Source of the DNA: Mycobacterium sp. 141
GTDB taxonomy: Bacteria; Actinomycetota; Actinomycetes; Mycobacteriales; Mycobacteriaceae
Assembly: GCF_000382405.1 (NCBI RefSeq)
Contig: NZ_KB908271.1
Span: forward strand, 1-64,000
DNA: 64,000 bases
Direction: 5' to 3'
The notes under the pieces are model-generated. The model was not told the DNA's origin. It did not search any database and saw nothing but the letters and a program-made list of their open reading frames with translations. This document shows positions 42,372 to 54,948 of the stretch, piece after piece (the stretch's first letter is position 1; every line of letters starts with the position of its first letter). Both the position numbers and the translations under genes were made by a program.

Positions 42372-43975
42372 TTTCCGGTCGGTATCGGGCCCGTCCGACG
42401 GCGGCTGCGCTGTGCGCGGCCGCCGTCGGTGTCATCTCGCTCGTACCCGTCGGCTATCTGTTTCTCACCGGAATCTCGTTGGCGGACATCGCCGAACAAT
42501 TCCGTTATCCGGCGACGGCCGCTGCGCTGTGGCAGACGATCGGCCTGACGCTGTTGATCTGCGCGTTGACCGCCGTGCTCGGGGTCGTGTGTGCGTTGCT
42601 CGTGGTTCGCACGACCCTGCCGTATCCCCGGTTCTTCACCGTGGTGTTCGCGATGCCGCTGGCAGTGCCGGGATTCGTCGCCGCCTATGCCGCGTATTCC
42701 ACCGAACTCACCTACGCCCCGAGGTTGGGGTTCGTGACCAGCCTCGGCGGTGCGGCCCTGGTGATCGCCCTGACGTTGTATCCGTATGTGTTCCTGCCCG
42801 CCGTCATTGCGTTGCGCAACATCGACCCGGCGTTGGAAGAGGTTGTCGCAAGCCTGCGGCGGCGTCGAAGCGCCGTACTGGTCGGGGTCATCCTGCCGGG
42901 GCTGCGCCCGGCGCTCGCCGTGGGTCTGTTGATCGTCGCCCTACACGTGCTGGCCGAGTACGGCGCCATGGTCCAGCTCGGCCGCAGCACCCTGACCACC
43001 AAGATCATGGCCGAGATGATCGACTATGCCGACTATCGGTCGGCACGCTCGCTGTCGCTGGTCCTGATGGCATTGGCAGCGGCCGTGCTGCTGTTCACTC
43101 AGGTCCTCAACGGGCGCAACCGGAGTGGTGACGTCGCGCGCGGGGTCGCGCGACCCCCGCAGCGCATTTCCCTCGGATGGTTACGCGTGCCCGCAGTGCT
43201 GTTCGGTCTTGCTGTGCTGTTGGCCGCGGTGGCGCCCACGGTGTACATGACGCTGCGCGGCCTGACGGTTTCCGGCCGGACGGTCGGCGTGGACTGGGGA
43301 GTGGTCGGCACCGCGGTGGGTACCACGCTGGGCTACGCCGTCGCCGCCGCATTGGTGGCGACCGTGATCGCTCTTCCGGTCAGCTGGTCGGTGGTGCGCA
43401 GGCCCGGCCTGGCTGCCACGTTGAGCGAGCGCGCGGTCTGGCTCGCGCATGCCATCCCGAGTGCCATCCTGGCGTTGGCACTGGTGTACCTGACCATCCG
43501 GCTCGTTCCGGCCGTCTACAAAACTCCGGTGGTGCTGATCGCCGCATACGTGGTGCTGTTCGTGCCGCTGGCCGTCGCCAATCAGCGCGTCGGACTCGAC
43601 GCCGCGCGCCGCACCTACGACGACGTTGCGGCGTCCCTCGGTGCCACCCCCGGCCGGGCGTTCGTGCGTGTCACGCTGCCACTGGCCATGCCCGGGTTCA
43701 GCGCGGGGGCACTCTTGGTCGCGTTGGACGCCAGCAAGGAACTCACCACGACGCTGATCCTGATCCCGTTCAATGCCCACACCCTCTCGACTGAGCTGTG
43801 GGCCACCACAAACGGCGAATCACTGGACTTCAGCGCTGCCGCCCCGTACGCGGGCATGTTGGTACTGCTCGGTATCCCACCGGTCTACTTTCTCGTCCGG
43901 AACACGTTGCGCCACACCAATACGACGCCGAACACGCACATCCTCGAAACTCGGTTGCTCGAAACCGCTTCTTAG
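42368..43975 (+). CDS. Iron(III) ABC transporter permease (fused, about 12 helices)
   Basis: A 535-aa permease with two tandem MetI-like halves of about six helices each. The cytoplasmic EAA loops are visible as DPALEEVVASLRRRR (first half) and YDDVAASLGATPGRAFVRVTLP (second half). This FbpB layout is standard for iron(III) importers. Its last 4 nt overlap the end of the opposite-strand Rv3651-like gene. Confidence 0.9.
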   Translation: MISGRYRARPTAAALCAAAVGVISLVPVGYLFLTGISLADIAEQFRYPATAAALWQTIGLTLLICALTAVLGVVCALLVVRTTLPYPRFFTVVFAMPLAVPGFVAAYAAYSTELTYAPRLGFVTSLGGAALVIALTLYPYVFLPAVIALRNIDPALEEVVASLRRRRSAVLVGVILPGLRPALAVGLLIVALHVLAEYGAMVQLGRSTLTTKIMAEMIDYADYRSARSLSLVLMALAAAVLLFTQVLNGRNRSGDVARGVARPPQRISLGWLRVPAVLFGLAVLLAAVAPTVYMTLRGLTVSGRTVGVDWGVVGTAVGTTLGYAVAAALVATVIALPVSWSVVRRPGLAATLSERAVWLAHAIPSAILALALVYLTIRLVPAVYKTPVVLIAAYVVLFVPLAVANQRVGLDAARRTYDDVAASLGATPGRAFVRVTLPLAMPGFSAGALLVALDASKELTTTLILIPFNAHTLSTELWATTNGESLDFSAAAPYAGMLVLLGIPPVYFLVRNTLRHTNTTPNTHILETRLLETAS

Positions 43976-44997
43976 CCAATCTCGTCCAGGTCGGCGGCGG
44001 CGAGCTCGGATTCGGTCGGTAGTCGCAGTGCCACGAGGCCGGCGAAGGTGCCCGGTTCGAGCTCGATTCGGTTGATGGTCAAGTGGATCGGAATCCAGCC
44101 GCCATCGGGCCTGCGCATCCGCAGCACCGCGGAGGCCATGCCGCCGACGAATTCGGTTGCCATCGTGGCCATGTGGCGGGCATCGGCGGGGTGTACCAGC
44201 GAGGTCCCGCCGTCGGGGCTGCGCCAATCGATGAAAGGTGTCGGTTCATCGAGCCACTTCAACAACTTCCAGTTCTTGAGGTCGATCAGGGCCCTGTGCA
44301 CGCCGGGACGGGCGAGCCCGGCGAGGATGCGTTGCGCCAGGTGATCGGCGGCGACCACCTGGCCGTCACGTTCACTGCGCCAGTTCATCGCGCGGCAGAT
44401 CAAGTGCTCTGTGCCGTCGTCCTCGGATTCGTACGCCACGCGAGCCACAAACCCGACGGCGCTCGGCTCGCCCCGGAAATCGGTGACATCCCACGTGGTG
44501 CAGAGAGTGTTGCCGGGCTCCGGTTTTATTGTCATCGACAACACTTTCGTCTCGCTGGCGTTGAGATCCCTGGTGGGCAGGTCGTCGGCAAACGCCCGGC
44601 CGTGGGTCGCCTCGGTATCGGGATTCATCCCGCCGTTGCGGATGGATTCCGCGGTATCGGTGGCGACGCCAGTCGTCAGGTCCCATTTCAGCGGGCCGGG
44701 GATGGGTCGTTCAGGTGGCTCGACATCGACTGGACCGACCCAGACGTGCACGCCGTGAATCCGTCCGTCGGACATCCGCACCACCTCGGTGCGGATCACG
44801 CGATCGTTCTTCGAGGTCATGGTGCTGAGGCCTTGACCTGTACGCACGGTCTCCCCGATCGCGCTCTGGATCGCTGTCAGGTTGGGGTTGCGGCGCAGGA
44901 ACACACTGATCGGAACGAGGTTCTTCGTCTGAGAACCTCTGGCGACCACGGCGGGTTCGCTGCCCAGTGTCTCCACGAGCAGCCAGTCGTGGGTCAT
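43972..44997 (-). CDS. GAF/PAS-type three-domain protein (Rv3651-like, DUF5593)
   Basis: A 341-aa soluble protein beginning MTHDWLLVETLGSEPAVVAR. It matches Rv3651 of M. tuberculosis, whose structure shows a central GAF-like and a C-terminal PAS-like domain. The C-terminal half here (VLRMRRPDGGWIPIHLTINRIEL) has the PAS strand pattern. Ligand and partner are unknown; a small-molecule sensor role is inferred. ATG at 44997. An in-frame start 45 nt upstream is possible but adds only a basic stretch. Confidence 0.82.
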   Translation of the reverse strand: MTHDWLLVETLGSEPAVVARGSQTKNLVPISVFLRRNPNLTAIQSAIGETVRTGQGLSTMTSKNDRVIRTEVVRMSDGRIHGVHVWVGPVDVEPPERPIPGPLKWDLTTGVATDTAESIRNGGMNPDTEATHGRAFADDLPTRDLNASETKVLSMTIKPEPGNTLCTTWDVTDFRGEPSAVGFVARVAYESEDDGTEHLICRAMNWRSERDGQVVAADHLAQRILAGLARPGVHRALIDLKNWKLLKWLDEPTPFIDWRSPDGGTSLVHPADARHMATMATEFVGGMASAVLRMRRPDGGWIPIHLTINRIELEPGTFAGLVALRLPTESELAAADLDEIG

Positions 44998-45296
44998 GGC
45001 GGGCATTTTACCGATGGGTGGTTTCCGCATCGCTGTCGCCACAGCAACGATGAAATCTGTTGCGATCAGCCCGAGGCGCCGTCATATATGACCTGTGAAC
45101 AGGCAGTCAGGTTGCAAACATGAGTGGATTCAAGTAGTTTGCCACTGCACCCGAGCCCGGGATTGAGAACGGATCGTGTTGTCCGACCGTTCGTTGCAAA
45201 GTCTGTGTGTTTCGGCGTGCCCGCCCGGGTAACGAGTTGTCGATCCGTGCAGTCGACTGTCGAGGGGTCGGTCGTCGTCGCGGTTCGGGAGCACGT
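44998..45296. other. Intergenic, no gene seen
   Basis: About 300 bp between the start of the Rv3651-like gene and the end of the helicase gene, both on the minus strand. It should hold the promoter of the former. No hairpin terminator or known RNA was recognised. Confidence 0.5.
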
Positions 45297-47690
45297 TCAG
45301 GCACTACTCAGCGCGCCGAGCACCAGGCGAAGTACCCGCACCGCGCCCGCTTTGTCGAGTGGATCGTTACCGTTGCCGCACTTCGGTGATTGGACGCACG
45401 ACGGACAACCGTGCGGGCACTCACATGCCTCGATCGCCGCGGCCGTCGCGCCCCACCAGGCGCTCAACTGGCGGAAGCCGCGGTCGGCGAATCCCGCCCC
45501 GCCCGGGTAGCCGTCGTAGACGAAGATCGCGGGCAGTCCGGCGACACCGGCCGGACCGACCGGCGTTGACACTCCACCGATATCGCCGCGGTCGCAACTG
45601 GCCACCAGCGGTAGTAGGCCGATCGCGGCATGTTCGGCGGCATGAAGTGCCCCCGGCGTCGTCAACGCATCAATACCGTTGTGTTCCAATGCATCCGGTG
45701 TGATCGTGCACATCACTGCCATGGTTTCCAAGGTGCTGATAGGCATGTCGAGTTCGACGAAATCGATCACCTCGCCGTCGAGCCCCCGACGCAGATAGCC
45801 AACCACGCTGTTGCTCACCGATACCGGCACGAGCCCCACCGTCACCGGCCCGTATGTGCTGCGTTCGCCCGGGCCGGTGAGGGCAATGTCGGTGATCTCC
45901 CGGGCGTAGGTACGGTAATCGGGGTCGGCGGCGTGCACGAATGCGATGCCGTCTTCGAAATCCAGCGAGTCGACCAGATAGCTGTCACCCTGGTGCAGAT
46001 ACACCGCGCCGGGATGTATCGACGAGGCCGCCTGACCGGCTCCGGTGCTGCCCAGCATCCGGCCGGTGTCGGCTTCCAGGATGGCGATCTGCCCGCCGAT
46101 GGAGCCGCGGATGTCCACCGCGGGATGCGGATCGGCGCCGGGAGTGGGGAAGTAGCTGCCCGCCCGCCGGCGCAGCAAGCCGTCGTCGACGAGCGCCGCA
46201 GCGACCGGTTCGGCGTCCCATCTGCGCACCTCGGCATCGGTCAACGGGAGTTCGACTGCGGCGCACAGCAGTTGGGGCCCGAGCACATATGGGTTGGTCG
46301 GGTCGATGACGACCCGCTCGATCGGCCTGTCCAACAGCGTGCCCGGATGGTGCACCAGGTAGGTGTCCAGCGGGTCGTCGCGCGCGATCAACACGATCAG
46401 TGCGCCCTGCCCGCGCCGCCCCGACCGGCCGGCTTGCTGCCAGAACGACGTGACCGTGCCGGGAAAGCCGGCCAGCACCACCGCGTCCAGGCCTGCGATG
46501 TCGATCCCGAGCTCGAGCGCATTGGTGGTGGCCACCCCGCGCAGCCGTCCGTCGGCCAACGCGCGTTCCAGCTCTCGCCGGTCCTCGGCGAGATAACCGG
46601 CCCGGTAGGACGCGACCCGCTCGGCCAGCTCCGGCGCGGTTTCTGCCAAACGGGCCCTGGCGCCCAGTGCGGTGAGCTCGGCGCCTCGGCGTGACCGTAC
46701 GAAAGTGAGGGTGCGGGCGCCCTCCTCGACCAGATCGGCCATCACCCGGGCGGCCTCGGCGCCGGCCGAGCGCCGCACCGGCGCGCCGTTCTCGCCCACC
46801 AGATCGGGCAGCAGCGCCGGTTCCCACAGGGCGATGGTGCGCGCGCCCTGAGGAGATGCGTCGTCGGTCACGGCCGCGACGGTTTGGCCGATGAGCTCGG
46901 CGGCGGTGTCGGCTGGTGCGGAGGTGGTGGCGCTGGCGAAGATCACCGTCGGCGTGGCATCGCTGGGCGAGTACCGCTCGCACAGCCGCAGCAGCCGGCG
47001 CAGCACCATCGCCACATTCGATCCGAAAATACCGCGGTAGTAGTGGCATTCGTCGACGACCACAAACTTCAGATTGCGCAGGAACACCGCCCAGCGGGCA
47101 TGGTTGCGCAACAGTGACAGGTGGATCATGTCGGGGTTGGAGAAGATCCACCGCGACCGCTCGCGGGCGAAGCGGCGCACCTCGGTGGGGCTGTCGCCGT
47201 CGTAGGACACCGGCGCGACATCCCGCAGTGCGGTGATGCTTTCGGTCAGGGTGTGGGCCGTGCGCAGTTGGTCGTGGCCGAGCGCCTTGGTCGGGGACAG
47301 GTACAGCACCCGGGCCCGTGGATCTGTGGCCAAGGTGGACAGGATCGGCAGCTGGTACGCCAGCGACTTGCCTGACGCGGTGCCGGTCGAGATGACCACA
47401 TGCCGGCCGTCGTGAGCCAGTTGGGCCGCGGCGAGCTGGTGCGCCCATGGCGCGGTGATACCGCGATCACGGAGCGCCCGCACCACATCTGGATCCGCCC
47501 ATGGCGGCCACTCGGCCGGGCGCCCCGGACGCGGGGGTAAGTCGGCGACGTGACGCAATGGGTGCTCGTCGGCGGGTGTGCCCTCGACCGCGCAGGCAAG
47601 GAGTTCACGGCCAAACCCCGATTGCTCCTCGCGTCCCCTACTTGACTGCTCCTCGCGTCCGCGGCCGAAATCCGCCCCCCGATCCGACAC
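45297..47690 (-). CDS. MrfA/Hrq1-type DEAD/H helicase with DUF1998 zinc domain (Rv3649-like)
   Basis: A 797-aa SF2 helicase. Walker A is STGTASGKSLAYQLP, motif II is DECH (VVVDECHYYRG), motif III FASATTSAP and motif VI QQAGRSGRRGQGA. A C-terminal DUF1998 zinc cluster (CECPHGCPSCVQSPKC) is present. Relatives repair mitomycin-type DNA damage (B. subtilis MrfA) or crosslinks (yeast Hrq1). GTG at 47690 is set by GGAGG 7 nt upstream. The first 30 residues include a GREEQS duplication from a 24-bp repeat (47623-47660). It diverges from cspA. Confidence 0.88.
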   Translation of the reverse strand: MSDRGADFGRGREEQSSRGREEQSGFGRELLACAVEGTPADEHPLRHVADLPPRPGRPAEWPPWADPDVVRALRDRGITAPWAHQLAAAQLAHDGRHVVISTGTASGKSLAYQLPILSTLATDPRARVLYLSPTKALGHDQLRTAHTLTESITALRDVAPVSYDGDSPTEVRRFARERSRWIFSNPDMIHLSLLRNHARWAVFLRNLKFVVVDECHYYRGIFGSNVAMVLRRLLRLCERYSPSDATPTVIFASATTSAPADTAAELIGQTVAAVTDDASPQGARTIALWEPALLPDLVGENGAPVRRSAGAEAARVMADLVEEGARTLTFVRSRRGAELTALGARARLAETAPELAERVASYRAGYLAEDRRELERALADGRLRGVATTNALELGIDIAGLDAVVLAGFPGTVTSFWQQAGRSGRRGQGALIVLIARDDPLDTYLVHHPGTLLDRPIERVVIDPTNPYVLGPQLLCAAVELPLTDAEVRRWDAEPVAAALVDDGLLRRRAGSYFPTPGADPHPAVDIRGSIGGQIAILEADTGRMLGSTGAGQAASSIHPGAVYLHQGDSYLVDSLDFEDGIAFVHAADPDYRTYAREITDIALTGPGERSTYGPVTVGLVPVSVSNSVVGYLRRGLDGEVIDFVELDMPISTLETMAVMCTITPDALEHNGIDALTTPGALHAAEHAAIGLLPLVASCDRGDIGGVSTPVGPAGVAGLPAIFVYDGYPGGAGFADRGFRQLSAWWGATAAAIEACECPHGCPSCVQSPKCGNGNDPLDKAGAVRVLRLVLGALSSA

Positions 47691-47989
47691 CCCGTGACCT
47701 CCTGAAACGCGCTCCGGGACGCGTCGCCCGGCGTTGTAAACGAATTGTTCACCACACAGTGCACGTCGAGACTGTCGCACCAGCGGAGAACGTGATTGAC
47801 TGATCACGGTCGCAGCTTCTGTGTTTGTTACTCGCACTCGCAGGATCGTCGTTGCGATCGCGGTTCCTGCGAGGGTTGTAGGTCGGGTCAGTTCCGACGA
47901 CACACGCGTTGGTATGGCGGTCGGAACGGGCCCGGTACGCCGGAAGTCGGTGGACCGCACCCGGTAAGAAGAGAAGGAAAGAACGAAAG
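47691..47989 (+). promoter_or_regulatory. Long leader/promoter region of cspA
   Basis: About 300 bp shared with the divergent helicase. It includes an 18-bp inverted repeat CGTGAT-TGACTG-ATCACG (47791-47808). Long structured leaders are usual for cold-shock genes. No conserved RNA motif was recognised. Confidence 0.45.
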
Positions 47990-48193
47990 ATGCCACAGGG
48001 AACTGTGAAGTGGTTCAACGCGGAGAAGGGCTTCGGCTTCATCGCCCCCGAGGACGGCTCTGCCGACGTGTTTGTCCACTACACGGAAATCCAGGGTAGC
48101 GGCTTCCGCACCCTGGAGGAGAACCAGAAGGTTGAGTTCGAGGTCGGCCAGAGCCCCAAGGGGCCGCAGGCCACGGGTGTTCGGGCCGTCTGA
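47990..48193 (+). CDS. cspA: Cold-shock protein CspA
   Basis: A 67-aa single cold-shock domain with RNP1 (KGFGFIAP) and RNP2 (VFVHYTEI). It is an RNA chaperone that binds single-stranded nucleic acid in the cytoplasm and is probably abundant. ATG at 47990 follows a purine-rich AAGGAAAGAA. It ends 20 bp before a clear terminator, so it is monocistronic. Confidence 0.95.
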   Translation: MPQGTVKWFNAEKGFGFIAPEDGSADVFVHYTEIQGSGFRTLEENQKVEFEVGQSPKGPQATGVRAV

Positions 48194-48213
48194 GCCAACC
48201 CAAACCTGATAGG

Positions 48214-48265
48214 ACGCCCCCGCGACAAGTCCCACACCGGACACCCGCGGGGGTGTTCTGCTTTT
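48214..48265 (+). terminator. cspA terminator
   Basis: An 11-bp stem ACGCCCCCGCG/CGCGGGGGTGT (48214-48224 with 48246-48256, one G-U) followed by TCTGCTTTT. Confidence 0.8.
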
Positions 48266-48292
48266 CAAGGTCTGCTGGCTTACTGTCGATTT

Positions 48293-48886
48293 GTGAGCCA
48301 GCTGTCCTTCTTCTCGGCTGAGTCGGTACCGCCTACGGTCACCGATCTCACCGGGTTGCTTGCGGGCCCGGGACAGATCGTGCTGGTGAACGTCGACGGT
48401 CAGCAGGCGGCCCGCATCTCGGTCGTGGTGGACGAGTCGTGGCGGGCCAGCGGGCTGGCCGAGATGATGCGTCAGGCCGGTCTCGCACCGGAGATCGCGC
48501 GTACGGACGAGAACACCCCGCTGGTGCGCACCGCAGTGGACCCACAGCTGCTGCCGATCGCCCAAGAGTGGACCAGAGGCGCGGTCAAGACGGTTCCGGT
48601 GACCTGGCTGCCCGGCGCGCGTGAGCTGCGCGCATGGGTGCTCGCGGCAGGGATGCCCGAAGCCGACGACCGCTATCTGCTGGGCCTGGATCCACATGCG
48701 CCCGATACCCATGCGCCGCTGGCAGCGGCCATGATGCGGGTGGGCATCGCCCCCACGCTGATCGGGACCCGGGGCTCGCACCCGGCGTTGCGGATCAGCG
48801 GGCGGCGAAGACTATCGCGCCTGGTAGAGAACGTCGGGGAACCGCCGCAGGAGGCTGGTGCGTTAGCGCACTGGCCGCGTATTTAA
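48293..48886 (+). CDS. Conserved hypothetical protein (Rv3647c-like)
   Basis: A 197-aa soluble protein starting MSQLSFFSAESVPPTVTDL. No domain is recognised. The middle (VDPQLLPIAQEWTRGAVKTV) and the end (ISGRRRLSRLVENVGEPP) are basic, fitting a nucleic-acid contact, but this is speculation. The place between cspA and topA matches Rv3647c. GTG at 48293. Confidence 0.8.
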   Translation: MSQLSFFSAESVPPTVTDLTGLLAGPGQIVLVNVDGQQAARISVVVDESWRASGLAEMMRQAGLAPEIARTDENTPLVRTAVDPQLLPIAQEWTRGAVKTVPVTWLPGARELRAWVLAAGMPEADDRYLLGLDPHAPDTHAPLAAAMMRVGIAPTLIGTRGSHPALRISGRRRLSRLVENVGEPPQEAGALAHWPRI

Positions 48887-48990
48887 TGGTTGTCCACAGG
48901 GCAGTCAGTTTGCGTAGGCTCGCGCAGAATGCGAAATTGTCAGTTGGCCTGCACGTCGGGGCCGTTGACAGAAGTGGAGCGTAGGCACAG

Positions 48991-51828
<2,838 letters not shown>

Positions 51829-51843
51829 ACAAGAGCCGCGTGC

Positions 51844-53466
51844 TCACGCCCCGGATTCGGGAGAATTCTCCGACACGAGTTGGCGTTCGGCGTCGAGATC
51901 CGCGGCCGTCACCAGGTTCACCGGTCGAGCCAGCTGGGTGGGTACGGTGCGGCCGCGTAGTTCGACGATCTCGCCGACGTCCCAGCACAGCGCCTCGGCG
52001 TCGAGCGCACCGCTGACCGCGATGGCCGAGGCCAGCACGTGGCCCTCCTCCAGCTTGGCGAGCTCGGTCAGGCGGGCAGCCTCGTTGACCGGGTCGCCGA
52101 TCACGGTGTATTCGAACCGGGCCTGAGCGCCGATGTGGCCGGCGATCGCACGGCCGGCCGAAACCCCGATCCCGAACTCGGCTCCGGTACCCAGCACGCT
52201 GAGCAGTTCATCGTGCAGTTCACGGGAGGCCGCCAGCGCGGCGCCGCATGCGTCGGGATGCTCGATCGGCGCACCGAAGATGGCCAGGGCGGCGTCGCCC
52301 TGAAACTTGTTGACGAACCCGCCGTGCCGATTGACGGTGTCGACCACGACTCGGAAGAACTCGTTGAGCAGGTTGACCACCTCGGAGGCGGGAATGGTCG
52401 ATGCCAGATGCGTCGACCCCACCAGGTCGATGAACAGCACGGCCACGTCGCGTTCCTGGCCGCCCAACTCTGTGCCACGTTCGAGGGCCCGGCGGGCCAC
52501 GTCCTCGCCGACGTAGCGGCCGAACAGGTCACGCAGCCGTTGCCGCTCGGCCAGATCCCGCACCATGTCGTTGAACCCGGCCTGCAGCAGGCCCAGCTCA
52601 CTGGCGTCGTAGATCTGCATGTGCGCGTTGTAATTGCCGCGCTGCACCTCGCCGAGCGCCCACCGCAGTTGGCGTAGCGGGTCGGCGATCGACATGGCCA
52701 CCAGCACGGTGCCGGCGAGCCCGATGACCAGTGCGGCGACGGCCAGCAACAGCAGCGGGGTGGTCAGCTGGTCGGCCGTCGTGGTCAGGATCGAGAACTT
52801 GCTGGCCACCAGGGCCAGCACGATCGAGAGCAGCGGCACCCCGGTGGACAGCACCCAGGTCAGCACCTGGCGCAAGATGACGCCGGGGGCGTGGAAGTTC
52901 TCCGGTACACCGCCGCGCAGCGCGGCGACGGCAACGGGACGCAGCACGCGTTCGGACTGCAGATAGCCGATGATGGCGGTCGCGGTGGCGCCCAGCGCGG
53001 TGGCGACCGCGACCACCGGCGCAGCCCGGCTGGCCACCGGCCAGCTGGCCGCGATAAACACGACCGAACCGAGGCACCAATTGGTGACGCTGATCAGTGT
53101 CCGGTAGAACGGCATCCGCAGCGCCCGGGCGCGGGCCAGCTCCGTGATGGCGGGGTCGCTGTCGACCAACAGGGTGTCGCTGCGCTGCCAGCGGATGACC
53201 GGCAGCAGCAGCCGTAGGCTCAGGTAGGCGCCGACGGTGAACGCGATGAAGAGGTAGCCCAGGAACACTGCCAGGTTGGCGGCGGGCAGGTCCTGCAGCT
53301 GGACGCGGTCCTCGGATGGTAGGGCGAATCGCAGAAAGCCGAGAACGAACAGCGCGCCGATGATGTCGGACTGCAGCATGCCCAGCGTGAATACCGGCCA
53401 CGGGGTGCGCGCCACCCATCGGACGAATGCGGTGATTCGCCCGATCGGTTCTGGCCCGGCAGTCAC
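51844..53466 (-). CDS. Membrane adenylate cyclase (Rv3645-like)
   Basis: A 540-aa class III cyclase. About six N-terminal membrane helices (residues 20-265), a HAMP domain (SIADPLRQLRWALGEVQRGNY) and a C-terminal catalytic domain. The metal Asp lies in VLFIDLVGST, the substrate Lys in NKFQGDAAL, and the transition-state Asn and Arg in DPVNEAARL, so it should be active and make cAMP. In M. tuberculosis Rv3645 responds to fatty acids. GTG start. The product would feed Crp (24204-24878) encoded in the same window. Confidence 0.9.
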   Translation of the reverse strand: MTAGPEPIGRITAFVRWVARTPWPVFTLGMLQSDIIGALFVLGFLRFALPSEDRVQLQDLPAANLAVFLGYLFIAFTVGAYLSLRLLLPVIRWQRSDTLLVDSDPAITELARARALRMPFYRTLISVTNWCLGSVVFIAASWPVASRAAPVVAVATALGATATAIIGYLQSERVLRPVAVAALRGGVPENFHAPGVILRQVLTWVLSTGVPLLSIVLALVASKFSILTTTADQLTTPLLLLAVAALVIGLAGTVLVAMSIADPLRQLRWALGEVQRGNYNAHMQIYDASELGLLQAGFNDMVRDLAERQRLRDLFGRYVGEDVARRALERGTELGGQERDVAVLFIDLVGSTHLASTIPASEVVNLLNEFFRVVVDTVNRHGGFVNKFQGDAALAIFGAPIEHPDACGAALAASRELHDELLSVLGTGAEFGIGVSAGRAIAGHIGAQARFEYTVIGDPVNEAARLTELAKLEEGHVLASAIAVSGALDAEALCWDVGEIVELRGRTVPTQLARPVNLVTAADLDAERQLVSENSPESGA

Positions 53467-53547
53467 CCGTTCACCGTATCGGTCCCGGAGGATGTTCAGC
53501 GCTGCTGTACACCGGTTGTGTCGGCCTGACCACTACTGTTGACGGTG

Positions 53548-54768
53548 ATGAGCGGGGTGTTTTCGCGGCTGGTCGGCCAGCACGCGGTCGAACAGGAGCT
53601 GGTGGCGGCCGCTGCTGCAGCGCGGGGCGATGCTTATAGTGATTCAGGGCACAATGCGGTCAGCGTGGGATCTATGACACATGCCTGGCTGATCACCGGC
53701 CCGCCGGGCTCGGGTCGGTCAGTGGCGGCGTTGTGTTTTGCAGCCGCACTGCAGTGCACGTCGGACGGGATACCCGGGTGCGGCCAGTGCCGTGCGTGCA
53801 CGACGACGATGGCCGGCACACACGCCGATGTGCGGCGCATCGTCCCCGAGGGGCTGTCCATCGCGGTCAAGGAGATGCGTGAGATCGTCCAGATCGCCTC
53901 ACGGCGTCCTGGCACCGGGCGCTGGCAGATCGTGGTGATCGAAGATGCTGATCGGCTCACCGAGGGGGCGGCGAATGCCTTGCTCAAGGTGGTGGAGGAG
54001 CCGCCGTCGTCGACGGTGTTCCTGCTGTGCGCGCCGTCGGTGGATCCCGAGGACATCGCGATCACGCTGCGCTCACGCTGCCGGCACGTGGCGTTGACGA
54101 CGCCGGGGGTGGACGCCATCGCCGACGTGCTGATCACCGGTGACGGCCTGCCCGCCGAGGATGCCCGCTGGGCGGCTTCGGTCAGCGGTGGGCACGTCGG
54201 GCGGGCCCGGCGGCTCGCCACCGACTCCGAGGCCAGGGAGCGCCGGATGCGTGCACTGAGCCTGGCCCGTGACGCCGCCACGCCGTCGCGGGCCTATGCG
54301 GCCGCCGAGGAGATGGTGGCCGTCGCCGAGGCCGAGGCGTTGGCGTTGACGGCTGGTCGCAACGAGACGGAGACCGATGAGCTGAAGACCGCGCTGGGTG
54401 CCGGCGGTACCGGCAAGGGCACCGCGGGCACGCTGCGTGGTGCCGCCGGAGCGCTCAAGGAGCTGGAGAAGCGCCAGAAATCCCGGCAGACCCGCGCGTC
54501 GCGCGACGCCCTGGACCGGGCCCTGATCGACCTTGCGACGTATTTCCGCGACGCGCTGCTGGTGTCCTCGGGAGCAACCGGTGTGACGGCCAACCACCCG
54601 GACATGGCTGAGAAGGTCGCGGCGATGGCCGCGCACGCATCACCGGACAAACTGTTGCGCTGTATCGAGGCGGTGCTGGAATGCCGTGAGGCCCTGGCTG
54701 TCAACGTCAAGCCGAAGTTCGCCGTAGATGCCATGGTCGCCACTGTCGGGCAGGCGCTGCGTGGGTGA
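53548..54768 (+). CDS. holB: DNA polymerase III delta' subunit
   Basis: A 406-aa clamp-loader subunit. The P-loop is ITGPPGSGRSVAAL, a zinc site GCGQCRACTTTMAG follows, and the RFC motif IEDADRLTEGAANALLKVVEEPP is present; then the helical collar domain. It loads the sliding clamp with the tau and delta subunits. I chose ATG at 53548 (MSGVFSRLVGQ), the start of the conserved sequence; TTG at 53539 is also in frame. It is divergent from the cyclase gene and followed by tRNA-Thr. Confidence 0.9.
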   Translation: MSGVFSRLVGQHAVEQELVAAAAAARGDAYSDSGHNAVSVGSMTHAWLITGPPGSGRSVAALCFAAALQCTSDGIPGCGQCRACTTTMAGTHADVRRIVPEGLSIAVKEMREIVQIASRRPGTGRWQIVVIEDADRLTEGAANALLKVVEEPPSSTVFLLCAPSVDPEDIAITLRSRCRHVALTTPGVDAIADVLITGDGLPAEDARWAASVSGGHVGRARRLATDSEARERRMRALSLARDAATPSRAYAAAEEMVAVAEAEALALTAGRNETETDELKTALGAGGTGKGTAGTLRGAAGALKELEKRQKSRQTRASRDALDRALIDLATYFRDALLVSSGATGVTANHPDMAEKVAAMAAHASPDKLLRCIEAVLECREALAVNVKPKFAVDAMVATVGQALRG

Positions 54769-54854
54769 GTTGGGTCTGGGCAGGACGCTGCCGTAGACTC
54801 ATGCCGCCCGTGTGATGATGGCTCTTTGCGCAAGCGCTCATCGCGACGGGCAGC

Positions 54855-54930
54855 GCCACCTTAGCTCAGTCGGTAGAGCGATTCACTCGTAATGAATAGG
54901 TCAGGAGTTCGATTCTCCTAGGTGGCTCCA
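54855..54930 (+). tRNA. tRNA-Thr (anticodon CGT)
   Basis: The acceptor arm is GCCACCT/AGGTGGC and the D-arm is AGCTCAGTCGGTAGAGC. The anticodon stem ATTCA/TGAAT encloses the loop CTCGTAA (anticodon CGT, 54888-54890), and the T-loop is AGTTCGATT. CCA is encoded at 54928-54930. Confidence 0.95.
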
Positions 54931-54948
54931 CCTCTCCTTCGTCGCGCT

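Noticed and set aside
45985..47448. 487-codon minus-strand frame inside the helicase gene
   Set aside because: Same strand but a different frame, with Arg-rich shadow composition and no domains.
47791..47808. cspA upstream palindrome as a Crp site
   Set aside because: TGA and TCA half-sites are 8 bp apart instead of 6.
47888..48781. 297-codon minus-strand frame over cspA and the Rv3647c-like gene
   Set aside because: Covers two well-supported plus-strand genes and has no recognisable domain.
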